A stretch of DNA of 22,713 bases from a virus. Every line of letters starts with the position of its first letter. The stretch's first letter is position 1. The notes under the pieces were generated by a model. The model saw only the letters and a program-made list of their open reading frames with translations. It had not been told where the DNA came from and made no database searches. The DNA lies in the IMG/VR virus record IMGVR_UViG_3300045953_000161, positions 1-22,713 of that record. One strand, 5' to 3'. This document shows positions 12,241-19,389 of this stretch, piece by piece. Position numbers and translations under genes: made by a program.

Positions 12241-15144
12241 TCAGGGAAATTGGCCCTTGACGTATTGCACGTGGCCACCGACGTTGGTGCTCGCGGAGGT
12301 CTCCAGGCACAGCGCGTTGCTAATCGCAGCTTTGTGGATGATCGCGCCCGCGCCGCCGTGGCTGATGCCCTGGTTGGCCACCCAGTAGTAAGGGCCGAAC
12401 ATTCCGGTTTCCCCGGTCGCGCACGCGGTCCCCGTCCCATAGACCAGCCGGACGTTTGCCGTGGCGGACACCGAGAGGGAGAAGCCGCAGACGTAGATCG
12501 TCTGGTTGGACGTCAGCGCCACCAGCTCGGCGTTGCCATTCAAGCTCGTCTGGTCGATGTTGACGGTGGTCGTGAGGTTCGGGTCGTTGCACATCGACGC
12601 CGTGAACTGGTGCCCGAACTGATTCGCCTTCGGCGCGATGTACTCCCCATTGCTGGCCGTGGCGGTCGGCGTGTCCTCGCGCACCACCAGGACCGCCACC
12701 CCGGTATCGCCGGAGCCCGCCGCCGCGTCCTCGGCCTTCCCCAAGTGCGCCGCCGAGGTGCCCGGCGTCACGCTGGTGCCGATGGTGGCCACGTTGCCGG
12801 TGGAGTCGCTGGCCAGGGTGACTCGCTGCGTGCCCGCCGACGCGGCGCCGTTGTTCACGGCGGTCGCCGTCCCGGCCACCTGGGCGAGATTGAACGGCTC
12901 GTTGTCGGGGAAGCTGAGCACGTCCACGTCCCCGATGTTGTTGGTCCCCGCCGGGAGCGCCGGCAGGGAGAGCACGTCCACCTGCAGCTCGCCCGCGGCG
13001 TCCACCTTGACGCTGCGGAGCGTCGTCGAGTCGGCGCCGCCGATCAGGACCGCGTGGTTCGGGATGGTGCTGCCCGGCACCCGCTCGGCGCCCCAGAGCG
13101 GCACCGAGGGGGCCGGCGTGGCCTGGAGGGCCACCGTCGCGGTCCCACTGGTGTAGGCATCGGCGCGCACCCGAATGTTGGTCACGCCGGCCAGGGCCAT
13201 GAACAGGAACTGCCCGTTCGCGGCGAGCGACTGCGTGGCCGCCTCGCCGCCGAGGCTCCAGACGTCCATCGCCGTCCAGGTCGTCCCACTGTCCAGCGAC
13301 ACCTCCGGGATTAGCGTCGCCACCCAGGTCCCGGTGAGCGCGAAGCCGGCCCCGGGCGCGCCGTTGAGGGCCAGGCTCACGCTGTCCTCGTCGGCGGTGA
13401 TCGTGTCGGAGACGCTGTTGAACGGCCCGATCGTATGGAGCCGGCCCCGGGCGTCCACCGAGAGCACCGTGCGGTCGTTGTTCGCGTCCACCAGGCTCGC
13501 CGGGGTGTCCTGCCGGACGACGCCCGCCATGGTGACCTGCTCGCCGGCCCCGGTCGCGGTGTCCTCCGCGTACTGCGTCCCCCCGCCGCACCCGGCGCTG
13601 CACTCCACCTGGAGGGAGCCGCCCCCGGTCGCGGTCACCTGGGCGGTGTCCGTGCCGTCCGTGAGGCGCACCCGCCCGATCTCGTTCGCGCCGGCCGGCA
13701 GGGCCGGGAGGGTCAGGACGTCCACCTGGAGCTCGCCGCTCGTGTCCGTGGCGACGTCCTGGGTGTTGCCGCCGCCGTCCTTGCCGCCGATGCGGACGGG
13801 GTTGCCGGAGACGGCCGCGCCGTCCGCCGCGGGACCCGCCACGCTCCAGGGGGGCGAGCCCTGGGTGGCGGTCACCGTCCCGCTCACCGGCTGGGTGACC
13901 CCCGAGCCATCGACGTGGAGCCGGCCGGTGGAGACATTGGCCTGCGTGGTGTCCCCGGTCCCGTCGCGGACGATCCCATCGAAGAACGTCCCCGAGCCGG
14001 CATTGGCCGTCACCGTGCCGGTGACGGTCACGGTGTTCCCGACGGCGGTATGCAGCCGGCCGGCGCTGTCCACGATCAGCTCGGTGCGGTCGCCATCGGT
14101 ATCGACCAGGCTCGACGCCGTGTCGCGGCGGACCACCCCGGCCATCGTCACCTTCTCGGCGGCCGTGGCCGCGGTGTCCTCGTCGTACTGGGTCCCGCCG
14201 CCGACCGCCACCTCGGCGCCGCTGGCGTCTCGGAGGTTGACGTGGAGGGCCCGGAACTCGGTGATCCTCGCCGCCGCGGCATCCCCCTCCGTGACGGTGG
14301 CCGGGCTCGTGTCGTCGCGGTAGCCGCCGATGGGGGTCAAGCTGGTCGTGTCCGGGGTGAAGACGGCGCCGTCCGCGATCGAGGTCCCCCCGGAGCCGCC
14401 ACAGCCGGAGGTGCATTCCACCTGGAGCGAGCCCCCCGCGGTGGTGGTCACCTGGGCGGTATCGGTGCCGTCCATGACGCGCACGCGGCCGATCTCGTTC
14501 GACCCGGCGGGCAGGGCGGGGAGATCCACGTGCAGCCGGCCGCCCGAGACGTTCGCCTGGGTGGTGTCGCCGGTGCCGTCCTTCACCACGCCGTCGAAGA
14601 ACGTCCCGGACCCCGCGTTCGCCGTGACGGTGCCGCTCACCGGCTGGGTCACGCCGGACCCGTCCACCTGGAGCCGGCCGCTCGCCACGTTCGCTTGCGT
14701 GGTGTCCCCGGTGCCGTCCTTGATGATCCCGTCGAAGGTGGTCCCCGACACCGTAAAGGTCCCGCTGCCGGCGTTGCAGGTCAGGGTGCCGGAGACGGGC
14801 TGGGTCACGCCGGAGCCGTCCACGTGGAGGCGGCCGCCGCTCACGTTCGCCTGCGTCGTGTCGCCGGTCCCATCTTTGACCACGCCGTCGAAGGTCGTCC
14901 CGTCCACCGTCAGGGCGCCCGACCCGTCACCGACGACGAAGGTGCCGCTGCCGGCGTTGCAGGTGAGGGTGTTGCTCCCCTTGAGATTCACGTCGAGGGC
15001 GCGGGTGTTGCCGTCCACGTCCTCCGCGGTCAGCGGGCCCGGCGGGTCGGAGCTGCCCTTCTGGCCGGACCAGATTTGCATCTGCGCCGTCGCCGGCCCG
15101 GCCAGGCCGAGCAGGAGCGCGCCCACGAGCGCCCATCGCCGCAT
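12241..15144 (-). CDS. Large exported repetitive beta-rich protein, fibre/adhesin-like
   Basis: A 967-residue protein with ATG at 15144 overlapping the preceding stop (TGATG). The longer frame to 15255 is rejected because it lies in the upstream gene. Residues 1-20 (MRRWALVGALLLGLAGPATA) are a Sec signal peptide with cleavage after ATA. The body is built of repeats. Four copies of a 25-26-residue unit around DGTGDTTQANVSGGRLHVD lie at 85-110, 137-162, 183-207 and 388-413. Two copies of a unit around VTMAGVVR-D lie at 317-366 and 522-571. Two long copies and one short copy of LPALPAG-N-IG lie at 208-250, 479-521 and 726-748. The unique C-terminal 120 residues (851-967) hold four Cys (852, 886, 908, 946) and look like a globular beta head. 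Repeats of the 'PAGxNxIGxV' and 'QPVSGTVTA' kinds are familiar from phage fibre-like proteins. A signal peptide is not expected on a virion fibre. Confidence 0.8.
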   Translation of the reverse strand: MRRWALVGALLLGLAGPATAQMQIWSGQKGSSDPPGPLTAEDVDGNTRALDVNLKGSNTLTCNAGSGTFVVGDGSGALTVDGTTFDGVVKDGTGDTTQANVSGGRLHVDGSGVTQPVSGTLTCNAGSGTFTVSGTTFDGIIKDGTGDTTQANVASGRLQVDGSGVTQPVSGTVTANAGSGTFFDGVVKDGTGDTTQANVSGGRLHVDLPALPAGSNEIGRVRVMDGTDTAQVTTTAGGSLQVECTSGCGGSGGTSIADGAVFTPDTTSLTPIGGYRDDTSPATVTEGDAAAARITEFRALHVNLRDASGAEVAVGGGTQYDEDTAATAAEKVTMAGVVRRDTASSLVDTDGDRTELIVDSAGRLHTAVGNTVTVTGTVTANAGSGTFFDGIVRDGTGDTTQANVSTGRLHVDGSGVTQPVSGTVTATQGSPPWSVAGPAADGAAVSGNPVRIGGKDGGGNTQDVATDTSGELQVDVLTLPALPAGANEIGRVRLTDGTDTAQVTATGGGSLQVECSAGCGGGTQYAEDTATGAGEQVTMAGVVRQDTPASLVDANNDRTVLSVDARGRLHTIGPFNSVSDTITADEDSVSLALNGAPGAGFALTGTWVATLIPEVSLDSGTTWTAMDVWSLGGEAATQSLAANGQFLFMALAGVTNIRVRADAYTSGTATVALQATPAPSVPLWGAERVPGSTIPNHAVLIGGADSTTLRSVKVDAAGELQVDVLSLPALPAGTNNIGDVDVLSFPDNEPFNLAQVAGTATAVNNGAASAGTQRVTLASDSTGNVATIGTSVTPGTSAAHLGKAEDAAAGSGDTGVAVLVVREDTPTATASNGEYIAPKANQFGHQFTASMCNDPNLTTTVNIDQTSLNGNAELVALTSNQTIYVCGFSLSVSATANVRLVYGTGTACATGETGMFGPYYWVANQGISHGGAGAIIHKAAISNALCLETSASTNVGGHVQYVKGQFP
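13432..14523 (-). repeat. Second and third coding repeat families in the large exported protein
   Basis: One unit, around DGTDTAQVT...GGSLQVEC with a C-x3-CGG end, is encoded at 14395-14523 and 13582-13710. Another, around EDTA...VTMAGVVR-DT, is encoded at 14047-14196 and 13432-13581. In the second occurrence the two units are directly joined. In the first they are separated by 66 residues of different sequence. This suggests duplication of a module followed by insertion or loss of a piece. Confidence 0.75.
13906..14892 (-). repeat. Four copies of a 25-26-residue coding repeat
   Basis: The copies lie at 14815-14892, 14659-14736, 14524-14598 and 13906-13983. Each encodes a variant of FDG-V/I-V/I-K/R-DGTGDTTQANV followed by GRLHVD. 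The DNA copies differ mainly at third codon positions while the peptide is nearly constant. The repeat is therefore old and kept at the protein level, rather than a recent slippage product. Copies 1 to 3 are close together. Copy 4 is separated by about 540 bases of other repeat types. Confidence 0.85.
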
Positions 15145-15539
15145 CACGCTGTGCCTCCCCAGCCCACCACCTGGCTTGCGTTCGCCGCGATCACGAAGAG
15201 CTTCACCGCGTCGTCGATGGCCACCACCACGTCCCGGCCTGGATAGAGCGGACACCCGGTGCTCGTGGTCACGCCGCTCGGGCCCCAGAACACCGGATGG
15301 GCGTTCGTCGGGAACGCGACGAGCAGCAGGCCGCCGGCTCGGAGTGGCGTCGCGCTGCCGACCAGGGCCTCGGCCGTCACAGTCGGCACCGTCTTCTGCC
15401 CGGCCTTGACCGTCTCGCCGGGCTCCAACTGGACCCGCTCGGCGGTGACGGGCAGCCCGGACTCCGTGCCGACCTGCTTGGCGCCGAGCTTGTGGGTCGC
15501 GGTCCCGGTGAAGGCATAGGCGAGATTGCTGTCGGCCAT
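15144..15539 (-). CDS. Hypothetical beta-rich phage protein, first gene of the cassette
   Basis: A 131-residue protein starting ATG one base after the terminator stop. There is no signal peptide. The N-terminus MADSNLAYAFTGTATHKLGA is followed by many short strands. The second half (GGLLLVAFPTNAHPVFWGPS, 69-88, then TSTGCPLYPGRDVVVAIDDA, 92-111, then KLFVIAAN) has the pattern 'V.wG...vt...G.pL.pG..v.....d...lyvia', which I associate with small jelly-roll or decoration-type domains in phage proteins, though I cannot name a family. Its stop overlaps the start of the large repeat protein by one base (TGATG), so the two are probably translationally coupled. Confidence 0.75.
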   Translation of the reverse strand: MADSNLAYAFTGTATHKLGAKQVGTESGLPVTAERVQLEPGETVKAGQKTVPTVTAEALVGSATPLRAGGLLLVAFPTNAHPVFWGPSGVTTSTGCPLYPGRDVVVAIDDAVKLFVIAANASQVVGWGGTA

Positions 15540-15540
15540 C

Positions 15541-16029
15541 TCACAGCGCTCCCCGGTCGTAGTGGAGCCGCGCCAGCACCCGGGCCGTGAACGTCGCCAT
15601 CCCGGCCGGCACCAGGTCGTCCTGCTCGGCCTCGTCCACCGCCGGGCCTTCCCCGAGCCGGGTCACGATCGCCCCGCGCTGGCCGTGGACGAGGAGGTCG
15701 GCATCGAGGCGGGCCTGGAGGCCGTTCCCCAGGAGCGCATTCTCCACGAGCTGGTAGAACGCCTCCCGGGCCTCCAGGAGCCCGTCCGCCCCCAGCGGCC
15801 CCGGCGGAAAGACGGCGCCATGGACCAGGATCGGCAGATCGACCGCCACCTCGGCGCCGAAGGTCGCCTCCGCGTCGCCGCCGCTGCCGGCCACCACGCA
15901 CGCGCAGGGAAACGCCTCGCTGGGGAGCTTGCTCCAGAGCCGGCGGCCGAGCAGCACCTGGCCGATGCCGGGAAGGGTCTGGAGCTCGGCCACCACCAGC
16001 CGGAGCGCCCGGAGCCGGTGCGAGTCCAC
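15541..16029 (-). CDS. Tail-terminator-like protein (HK97 gp11 / lambda U-like)
   Basis: A 162-residue protein starting with GTG directly after the preceding TAG (TAGGTG). An N-terminal helix (RLRALRLVVAELQTLPGIGQ, 5-24) is followed by strands with FPCACVVAGSGGDAEATFGA (40-59), a central helix LLEAREAFYQLVENALLG (84-101), and a C-terminal strand region ending MATFTARVLARLHYDRG. This alpha/beta layout, with a final 'y..d...p' type strand, is typical of terminator rings that stop tail-tube growth and join the tail to the neck. The assignment rests on layout and position more than on sharp motifs. Confidence 0.7.
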   Translation of the reverse strand: MDSHRLRALRLVVAELQTLPGIGQVLLGRRLWSKLPSEAFPCACVVAGSGGDAEATFGAEVAVDLPILVHGAVFPPGPLGADGLLEAREAFYQLVENALLGNGLQARLDADLLVHGQRGAIVTRLGEGPAVDEAEQDDLVPAGMATFTARVLARLHYDRGAL

Positions 16030-16431
16030 CTAGAGCCCCGCCGCCCTCAGCGCCCGCACCACGCCGTTCCGGAAGGTGCGGAACGCCTGGCGCATGGCCG
16101 TCCGCATCCGAATGCGACGGCGAATCCGCACGGGCCGGGCGAGGGGCTGCCGCTGCCAGCTCTGCGCCCGCGTCCCCCCGTACTCGTGGACCACGGCCGC
16201 CACGGTGTCGGCGGACAGGATGGCCTTCTGGATGGCCCCGAAGGACTCCCGCCGGGCCCGCAGGCCGGCTCGCGTCTGCCCCGTCCGGTCCTGGAACCGA
16301 ATGCTGGCCCGGGCCCGCTGGAGCGCGTCCCCGGGCACCCGCTCGAACGCCTGGCGCCAGTCGGGACCCAGCCGGGCGAGCCGGGCCGGGTGGAGCCGGA
16401 GCCCCTTGCGCGTGACCGTGAGGGTAATCAC
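16030..16431 (-). CDS. HK97 gp10-like neck/tail-completion protein
   Basis: A 133-residue protein with GTG at 16431, one base after the connector stop (TGA-C-GTG). The longer in-frame ATG at 16518 lies inside the connector gene and gives an Arg/Gly-rich, non-protein-like extension, so I reject it. The protein contains KAILSADTVAAVVHEYGGTR (67-86), the 'AxxHExGG' signature of gp10/virion-morphogenesis proteins that join head and tail. An Arg-rich basic stretch follows (VRIRRRIRMRTAM), then a helical C-terminus. It sits between the connector and the terminator, exactly where this gene is found in HK97-like phages. Confidence 0.8.
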   Translation of the reverse strand: MITLTVTRKGLRLHPARLARLGPDWRQAFERVPGDALQRARASIRFQDRTGQTRAGLRARRESFGAIQKAILSADTVAAVVHEYGGTRAQSWQRQPLARPVRIRRRIRMRTAMRQAFRTFRNGVVRALRAAGL

Positions 16432-16432
16432 G

Positions 16433-17044
16433 TCAGAAGGCGAACCGCCGGTGCGGCCACAAGCGCGCCACCGCCAGCCCGTAGAGCCGGTTGCTCTCGT
16501 ACGTCGTGGCCTGCCCATTCAGCGACACCGACACCTCCTCCAGCCGCCGCCGGTCCCGGCGGACGAAGGTGTCGAGGGCCAGGAGGATGGCCGCCTCTTT
16601 CAGCTCGGCCGGCGCGTTCGCGCGGGTGTGCCCCGCCGTGTAGGACACCTTGATCCCGAGCGGACCGCTCCACCACCCGCCCGCGCGCTCCAGATACCGC
16701 CGAGCCTGTGGATCGTTCGGGTTGGGGTCCCCGCGCAGCCGCACCTGGAAGTCGTCCGGGTCGCCATCCGCCTCGGAGAGCCACACGGTTTGCGCCGTCC
16801 CGTCCACCGTCAGGCTGGCGACCGCCGTGATCGGCCACTCCAGCGCCCACAGCCGGCACCCGTCCACCGGGTCCAGCCGGACGTTCGTGTAGCCCGTCGA
16901 GAGCAGCCGCCGGCCGGTCTCCCGCTCCAGCCGGTCGGCTGCCTCATTGAGCGCCGCTACGAGGTTTAGGTCCTCCGTGGACTGGAGCCCGAACGCCTGC
17001 GCCAGGTCCTCGACCGTGACGAGGCTGTGCTCCGCGAGGGGCAC
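16433..17044 (-). CDS. gp6-like head-tail connector protein
   Basis: This is an adaptor that docks under the portal and starts the neck. It has 203 residues from GTG at 17044, seven bases after the previous stop. The N-terminal helices (LVTVEDLAQAFG, then LVAALNEAADRLERETGRRL at 28-47) match the gp6-like/DnaT-like connector pattern. The next segment, YTNVRLDPVDGCRLWALEWP (52-71), resembles the common 'Y..v.dg.g...l.L...Pi' strand, and YTAGHTRANAPAELKEAAIL (136-155) matches the conserved YTaGy-x-x-x-P-x-x-l-x-x-A motif. The C-terminal helix ends near LYGLAVARLWPHRRFAF. Family membership is judged from these motifs and the position after the capsid gene. Confidence 0.85.
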   Translation of the reverse strand: MPLAEHSLVTVEDLAQAFGLQSTEDLNLVAALNEAADRLERETGRRLLSTGYTNVRLDPVDGCRLWALEWPITAVASLTVDGTAQTVWLSEADGDPDDFQVRLRGDPNPNDPQARRYLERAGGWWSGPLGIKVSYTAGHTRANAPAELKEAAILLALDTFVRRDRRRLEEVSVSLNGQATTYESNRLYGLAVARLWPHRRFAF

Positions 17045-17051
17045 GGCCCCG

Positions 17052-17573
17052 TTACGGCGAGCCCTCGGCCGGGCTCAGATGCCGCTCCCCCGCCACGTTA
17101 GTCCCGTGCGCCGCGGTCGGCTTGGCCCGGCCCCGGTACTGGATGTACGTCGCGCCGCCCACCGTCGCGTTCTGGGTCGCGCGCGACACCACCACCCGGA
17201 CGTAGCGTTCCGCCGGGCGCCGGAGGTCGAGATAAAAACTCTTGTCATCGGAGTCGTCGGCCACCGTCTGCCCAGTCCCTGCGAGGTCCGCGCAGTCGGA
17301 GCAGTCCGACGCCGCCCCCTGTTGGGCCTTGATCGAGGTCACGGCCCCCGTCACGATGGCGCCGAAGGGCACCACCACCAACACCCCGTCCCACCCCGCC
17401 ATGTCCAGGGTGGCCCCGTTGATCCCCGTCGCCCCGGCCGCCCCGGCGGTCGGGGTGATGGCGATGGTCAGCTTGGTCTCATCGGCCAGGTAGGCCACCT
17501 GGCCCTGGGCCACCGACCCGAGGAGGGTCAACCCCACGAGCAGGCCCGCGAACAACCCCCGCTGGATGTACAT
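17052..17573 (-). CDS. Small exported protein (Sec signal peptide) in the neck module
   Basis: A 173-residue protein from ATG at 17573, preceded by GGAGGGCTGAGGACC, a good ribosome-binding site. The N-terminus MYIQRGLFAGLLVGLTLLGS is a classical Sec signal peptide, with likely cleavage after SVA (residue 22). The mature part is probably all-beta: a GAAGATGING turn-rich segment, a hydrophobic strand GVLVVVPFGAIVTGAVTSIK (63-82), a Cys pair SDCSDCAD (89-96), then LRRPAERYVRVVVSRATQNA (117-136). The longer frame open to 18224 runs through the two preceding genes and is a shadow. A signal peptide is odd for a gene between capsid and connector genes. Its beta-strand pattern could fit a decoration or surface protein, but no family was recognised. 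Confidence 0.75.
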   Translation of the reverse strand: MYIQRGLFAGLLVGLTLLGSVAQGQVAYLADETKLTIAITPTAGAAGATGINGATLDMAGWDGVLVVVPFGAIVTGAVTSIKAQQGAASDCSDCADLAGTGQTVADDSDDKSFYLDLRRPAERYVRVVVSRATQNATVGGATYIQYRGRAKPTAAHGTNVAGERHLSPAEGSP

Positions 17574-17578
17574 GGTCC

Positions 17579-17731
17579 TCAGCCCTCCGTCGGTGTCAGG
17601 GTCGCGTCGGCCCGGATCGGCAGCCCGGCGGCCTCGACGGCCTCGCGGAGCGCGTCCACCGCGGCCTGAATGTCTGCGCCGTGCGCGTCCGGTACGTTCC
17701 CGTGCGCGGTGATGCGGAGAAACACCTGCAT
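17579..17731 (-). CDS. 50-residue hypothetical protein
   Basis: A very small ORF between two better supported genes. ATG at 17731 lies nine bases after the TAG of the preceding gene, in the context TAG-GGGGGCGTC-ATG, so a G-rich ribosome-binding sequence is present. The protein starts MQVFLRITAHGNVPDAHGAD and continues with an amphipathic Ala-rich helix (22-35) and a short polar tail ending TLTPTEG. The predicted shape is one strand, one helix and one strand. Its stop is five bases before the next start. Codon third positions are strongly G/C like the neighbours, which supports it being coding. I do not recognise a family. Confidence 0.6.
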   Translation of the reverse strand: MQVFLRITAHGNVPDAHGADIQAAVDALREAVEAAGLPIRADATLTPTEG

Positions 17732-17740
17732 GACGCCCCC

Positions 17741-17932
17741 CTACCGCGGGCGGGCCGGGGCCAGGGTCGCGGCCTCCAGGCGCCGCCCCCCGGCCCGGTC
17801 CTCGACCGCCTCGGCCATCCCGTTGTTCAGGAACTGCTCCGCGACCTCCGGCCGGAGGTCGATCACATCCCCCGGCTGGAGGTCCCGGACGTGGACGAAG
17901 GACTCGACGTACTGCCGCATCCGCACCTTCAC
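17741..17932 (-). CDS. Small hypothetical phage protein following the capsid gene
   Basis: A 63-residue protein, starting nine bases after the capsid stop with GTG at 17932. An ATG at 17920 (residue 5) preceded by GAAGGTG is an equally good start. The segment LQPGDVIDLRPEVAEQFLNN (18-37) and the following GMAEAVED resemble the short beta-rich proteins often found just after capsid genes (pattern: a valine-rich strand, then PGD-x-hydrophobic-DL, then a helix ending in G-x-A). The C-terminus is Arg/Ala-rich. The function is not known. A minor head or decoration role is suggested only by position. Confidence 0.7.
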   Translation of the reverse strand: MKVRMRQYVESFVHVRDLQPGDVIDLRPEVAEQFLNNGMAEAVEDRAGGRRLEAATLAPARPR

Positions 17933-17941
17933 GGCGGGCCC

Positions 17942-19336
17942 TCAGCTCGCCGCGTTGACGAAGACCTTGACCGGCCCCGTCCCCGCGTTCAGCAAGTCGC
18001 CGTCCATGCGCGCGAAGGCGAGGAAGGCGACCTGGTGGAAATCGGCGTACCGCTCGTCCAGCCGCAGGAGGGTGATGCCGAGCACGTCGCGGATGAGGTA
18101 CTTGCTGAGATCGCCGAAGAGCACGCTCTTGGCACTCAGCGCCATCGCGGCCACGTCCTGGTTGACGACGATGGGGTAGCCCATCAGCGTGTCGGGCGCC
18201 CCGCCTGCGATGCCGGGGGCCCACAGCGGCCGGCCCGTGCTGTCCAGGATCAGCTTGGTCTTCTTGACGCTGGAGTCGGCCATCATGAAGGCCGCGTTCG
18301 CCCGGTAGGCCGGGTCCACGCTGTGCTCCAGCTCCACGATCGACGTGTACTTCCAGGTAGTGACCTGGCCGTCACCGTTCGGCGCGGTGAAACCCGTCGG
18401 GGCCGCCGTCACGATGCCGTTCGGCTGGCCCGAACCGGTGCCCGTGGTGAAGTGGGTATTGGTGATCCGCCCGATGCGGGTCCCGAGGGCCTCCCCCAGG
18501 TACGCCCCGATGTTGATGGCGTTGTCCTGGAGCAGCTCGGCCGACACCAGCACCTGCTTGCTGGAGTACTTGTAGGCGTCAAGCACAAGCTGGGCGAAGG
18601 CCACATCCTGGTTGGAGACCTGGGTGTTCTCGGCCAGGAGCGCGCCGACGTTCCCGGTGTCGTTCACGGTCGGAATGGGCAGGGCCGCCCCGGTCGAGGT
18701 CCGCAGGATGGTGCAGCGCTGGCGCATCCCCCCGAAGGCCAGGAGGGCCACCTCCAGGGCCCGCATCAGCTCGTCCGGCACCGCGAAGGCCCCGGCCGCG
18801 CCGGTCCCGAGCCCCTGCGCGCGGTACTCCCAGCCGCGCCGGTCCGCCTCCAGGAGCGAGCGCATCGGCTGCGTGGAGAGCTGCACCTCCAGCGTCTTGC
18901 TCGCCGGCTCGATCCCCAGCCGGTCCAGCAGGCTCCGGTCCTCGCTCGTGTAGTTGTACCCGCTCGTCGCCGCCCCCAGCAGCCAGAGGCGCAGGCCGCG
19001 CGCGGCCTCCTCCTGCCCCCGCCGGGCGTAGCGGATGGCCGCGGGCCCGGAGCGCGGCTCGGGCTCGGCCGCGGGCGCCGTCTTCCGGGGCTCGACCTCC
19101 GCCAGGCGGGCCTCGATCGCGTCCTGCTTGATCCGCATCTCGATGTTCTTGCCCAGTGCCTCGATCGCCTGGTCACGGGCCTGCCACTCCTGCTCTTCCT
19201 CGGCAGACATGAGCTCGCGGCCGTCCTTCTGGACCTTGGCGAGCAGCGCGATGTTCTCCTCGTGCAGCCGCTTTCGCTTCTCGACCAGCTCCTTGACCAT
19301 CCCTGGGATCCCCCGCTTCCGCCGGAGGGCGCCCAT
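17942..19336 (-). CDS. HK97-fold major capsid protein with N-terminal scaffold-like domain
   Basis: This is the main shell protein of the head (Phage_capsid family, HK97 gp5-like). It has 464 residues from ATG at 19336. A second ATG at 19300 (residue 13) begins a more natural coiled coil and would give 452 residues, so the start is uncertain between the two. Residues 13-80 are charged and helical, like the HK97 delta domain. An Ala/Pro/Glu-rich linker (81-100) follows, and protease cleavage would probably fall a little after it. The fold region begins near GAAGAFAVPDEL (179-190) and includes ALPIPTVNDTGNVGALLAEN (218-237), a likely E-loop/spine helix segment, GTGSGQPNGIVT (299-310), LMGYPIVVNQDV (384-395) and FGDLSKYLIRD (407-417). 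No sequence clue to covalent cross-linking could be judged. Confidence 0.95.
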   Translation of the reverse strand: MGALRRKRGIPGMVKELVEKRKRLHEENIALLAKVQKDGRELMSAEEEQEWQARDQAIEALGKNIEMRIKQDAIEARLAEVEPRKTAPAAEPEPRSGPAAIRYARRGQEEAARGLRLWLLGAATSGYNYTSEDRSLLDRLGIEPASKTLEVQLSTQPMRSLLEADRRGWEYRAQGLGTGAAGAFAVPDELMRALEVALLAFGGMRQRCTILRTSTGAALPIPTVNDTGNVGALLAENTQVSNQDVAFAQLVLDAYKYSSKQVLVSAELLQDNAINIGAYLGEALGTRIGRITNTHFTTGTGSGQPNGIVTAAPTGFTAPNGDGQVTTWKYTSIVELEHSVDPAYRANAAFMMADSSVKKTKLILDSTGRPLWAPGIAGGAPDTLMGYPIVVNQDVAAMALSAKSVLFGDLSKYLIRDVLGITLLRLDERYADFHQVAFLAFARMDGDLLNAGTGPVKVFVNAAS

Positions 19337-19365
19337 TCATGCGCAACGGGCGCGGCCCACCCGGC

Positions 19366-19389
19366 GAAGCCATCCGGTCGGTTGGCTTC
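19366..19389 (-). other. Hairpin in the leader of the capsid gene
   Basis: A perfect 7-bp inverted repeat, GAAGCCA and TGGCTTC, flanks a 10-base loop. It lies between the candidate promoter and the capsid start, so it would form in the 5' leader of the capsid mRNA. No U-tract follows on the minus strand, so it does not look like an intrinsic terminator. An mRNA-stabilising leader hairpin or a processing site are possibilities. The function is inferred only. Confidence 0.4.

Noticed and set aside
12320-14416. A 698-codon frame on the minus strand inside the large repeat protein
   Set aside because: It is an Arg/Gly/His-rich alternative reading of the repeat gene. The chosen frame has a signal peptide, coherent repeats and a conserved stop/start junction.
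13432-14892. Regularly recurring DNA blocks that might suggest a CRISPR array
   Set aside because: The spacing is uneven, the copies differ at third codon positions, and they encode a repeated peptide. They are coding repeats.
19366-19389. The hairpin before the capsid gene as an intrinsic terminator
   Set aside because: No run of U follows the stem on the minus strand and the next gene is an essential part of the same module.
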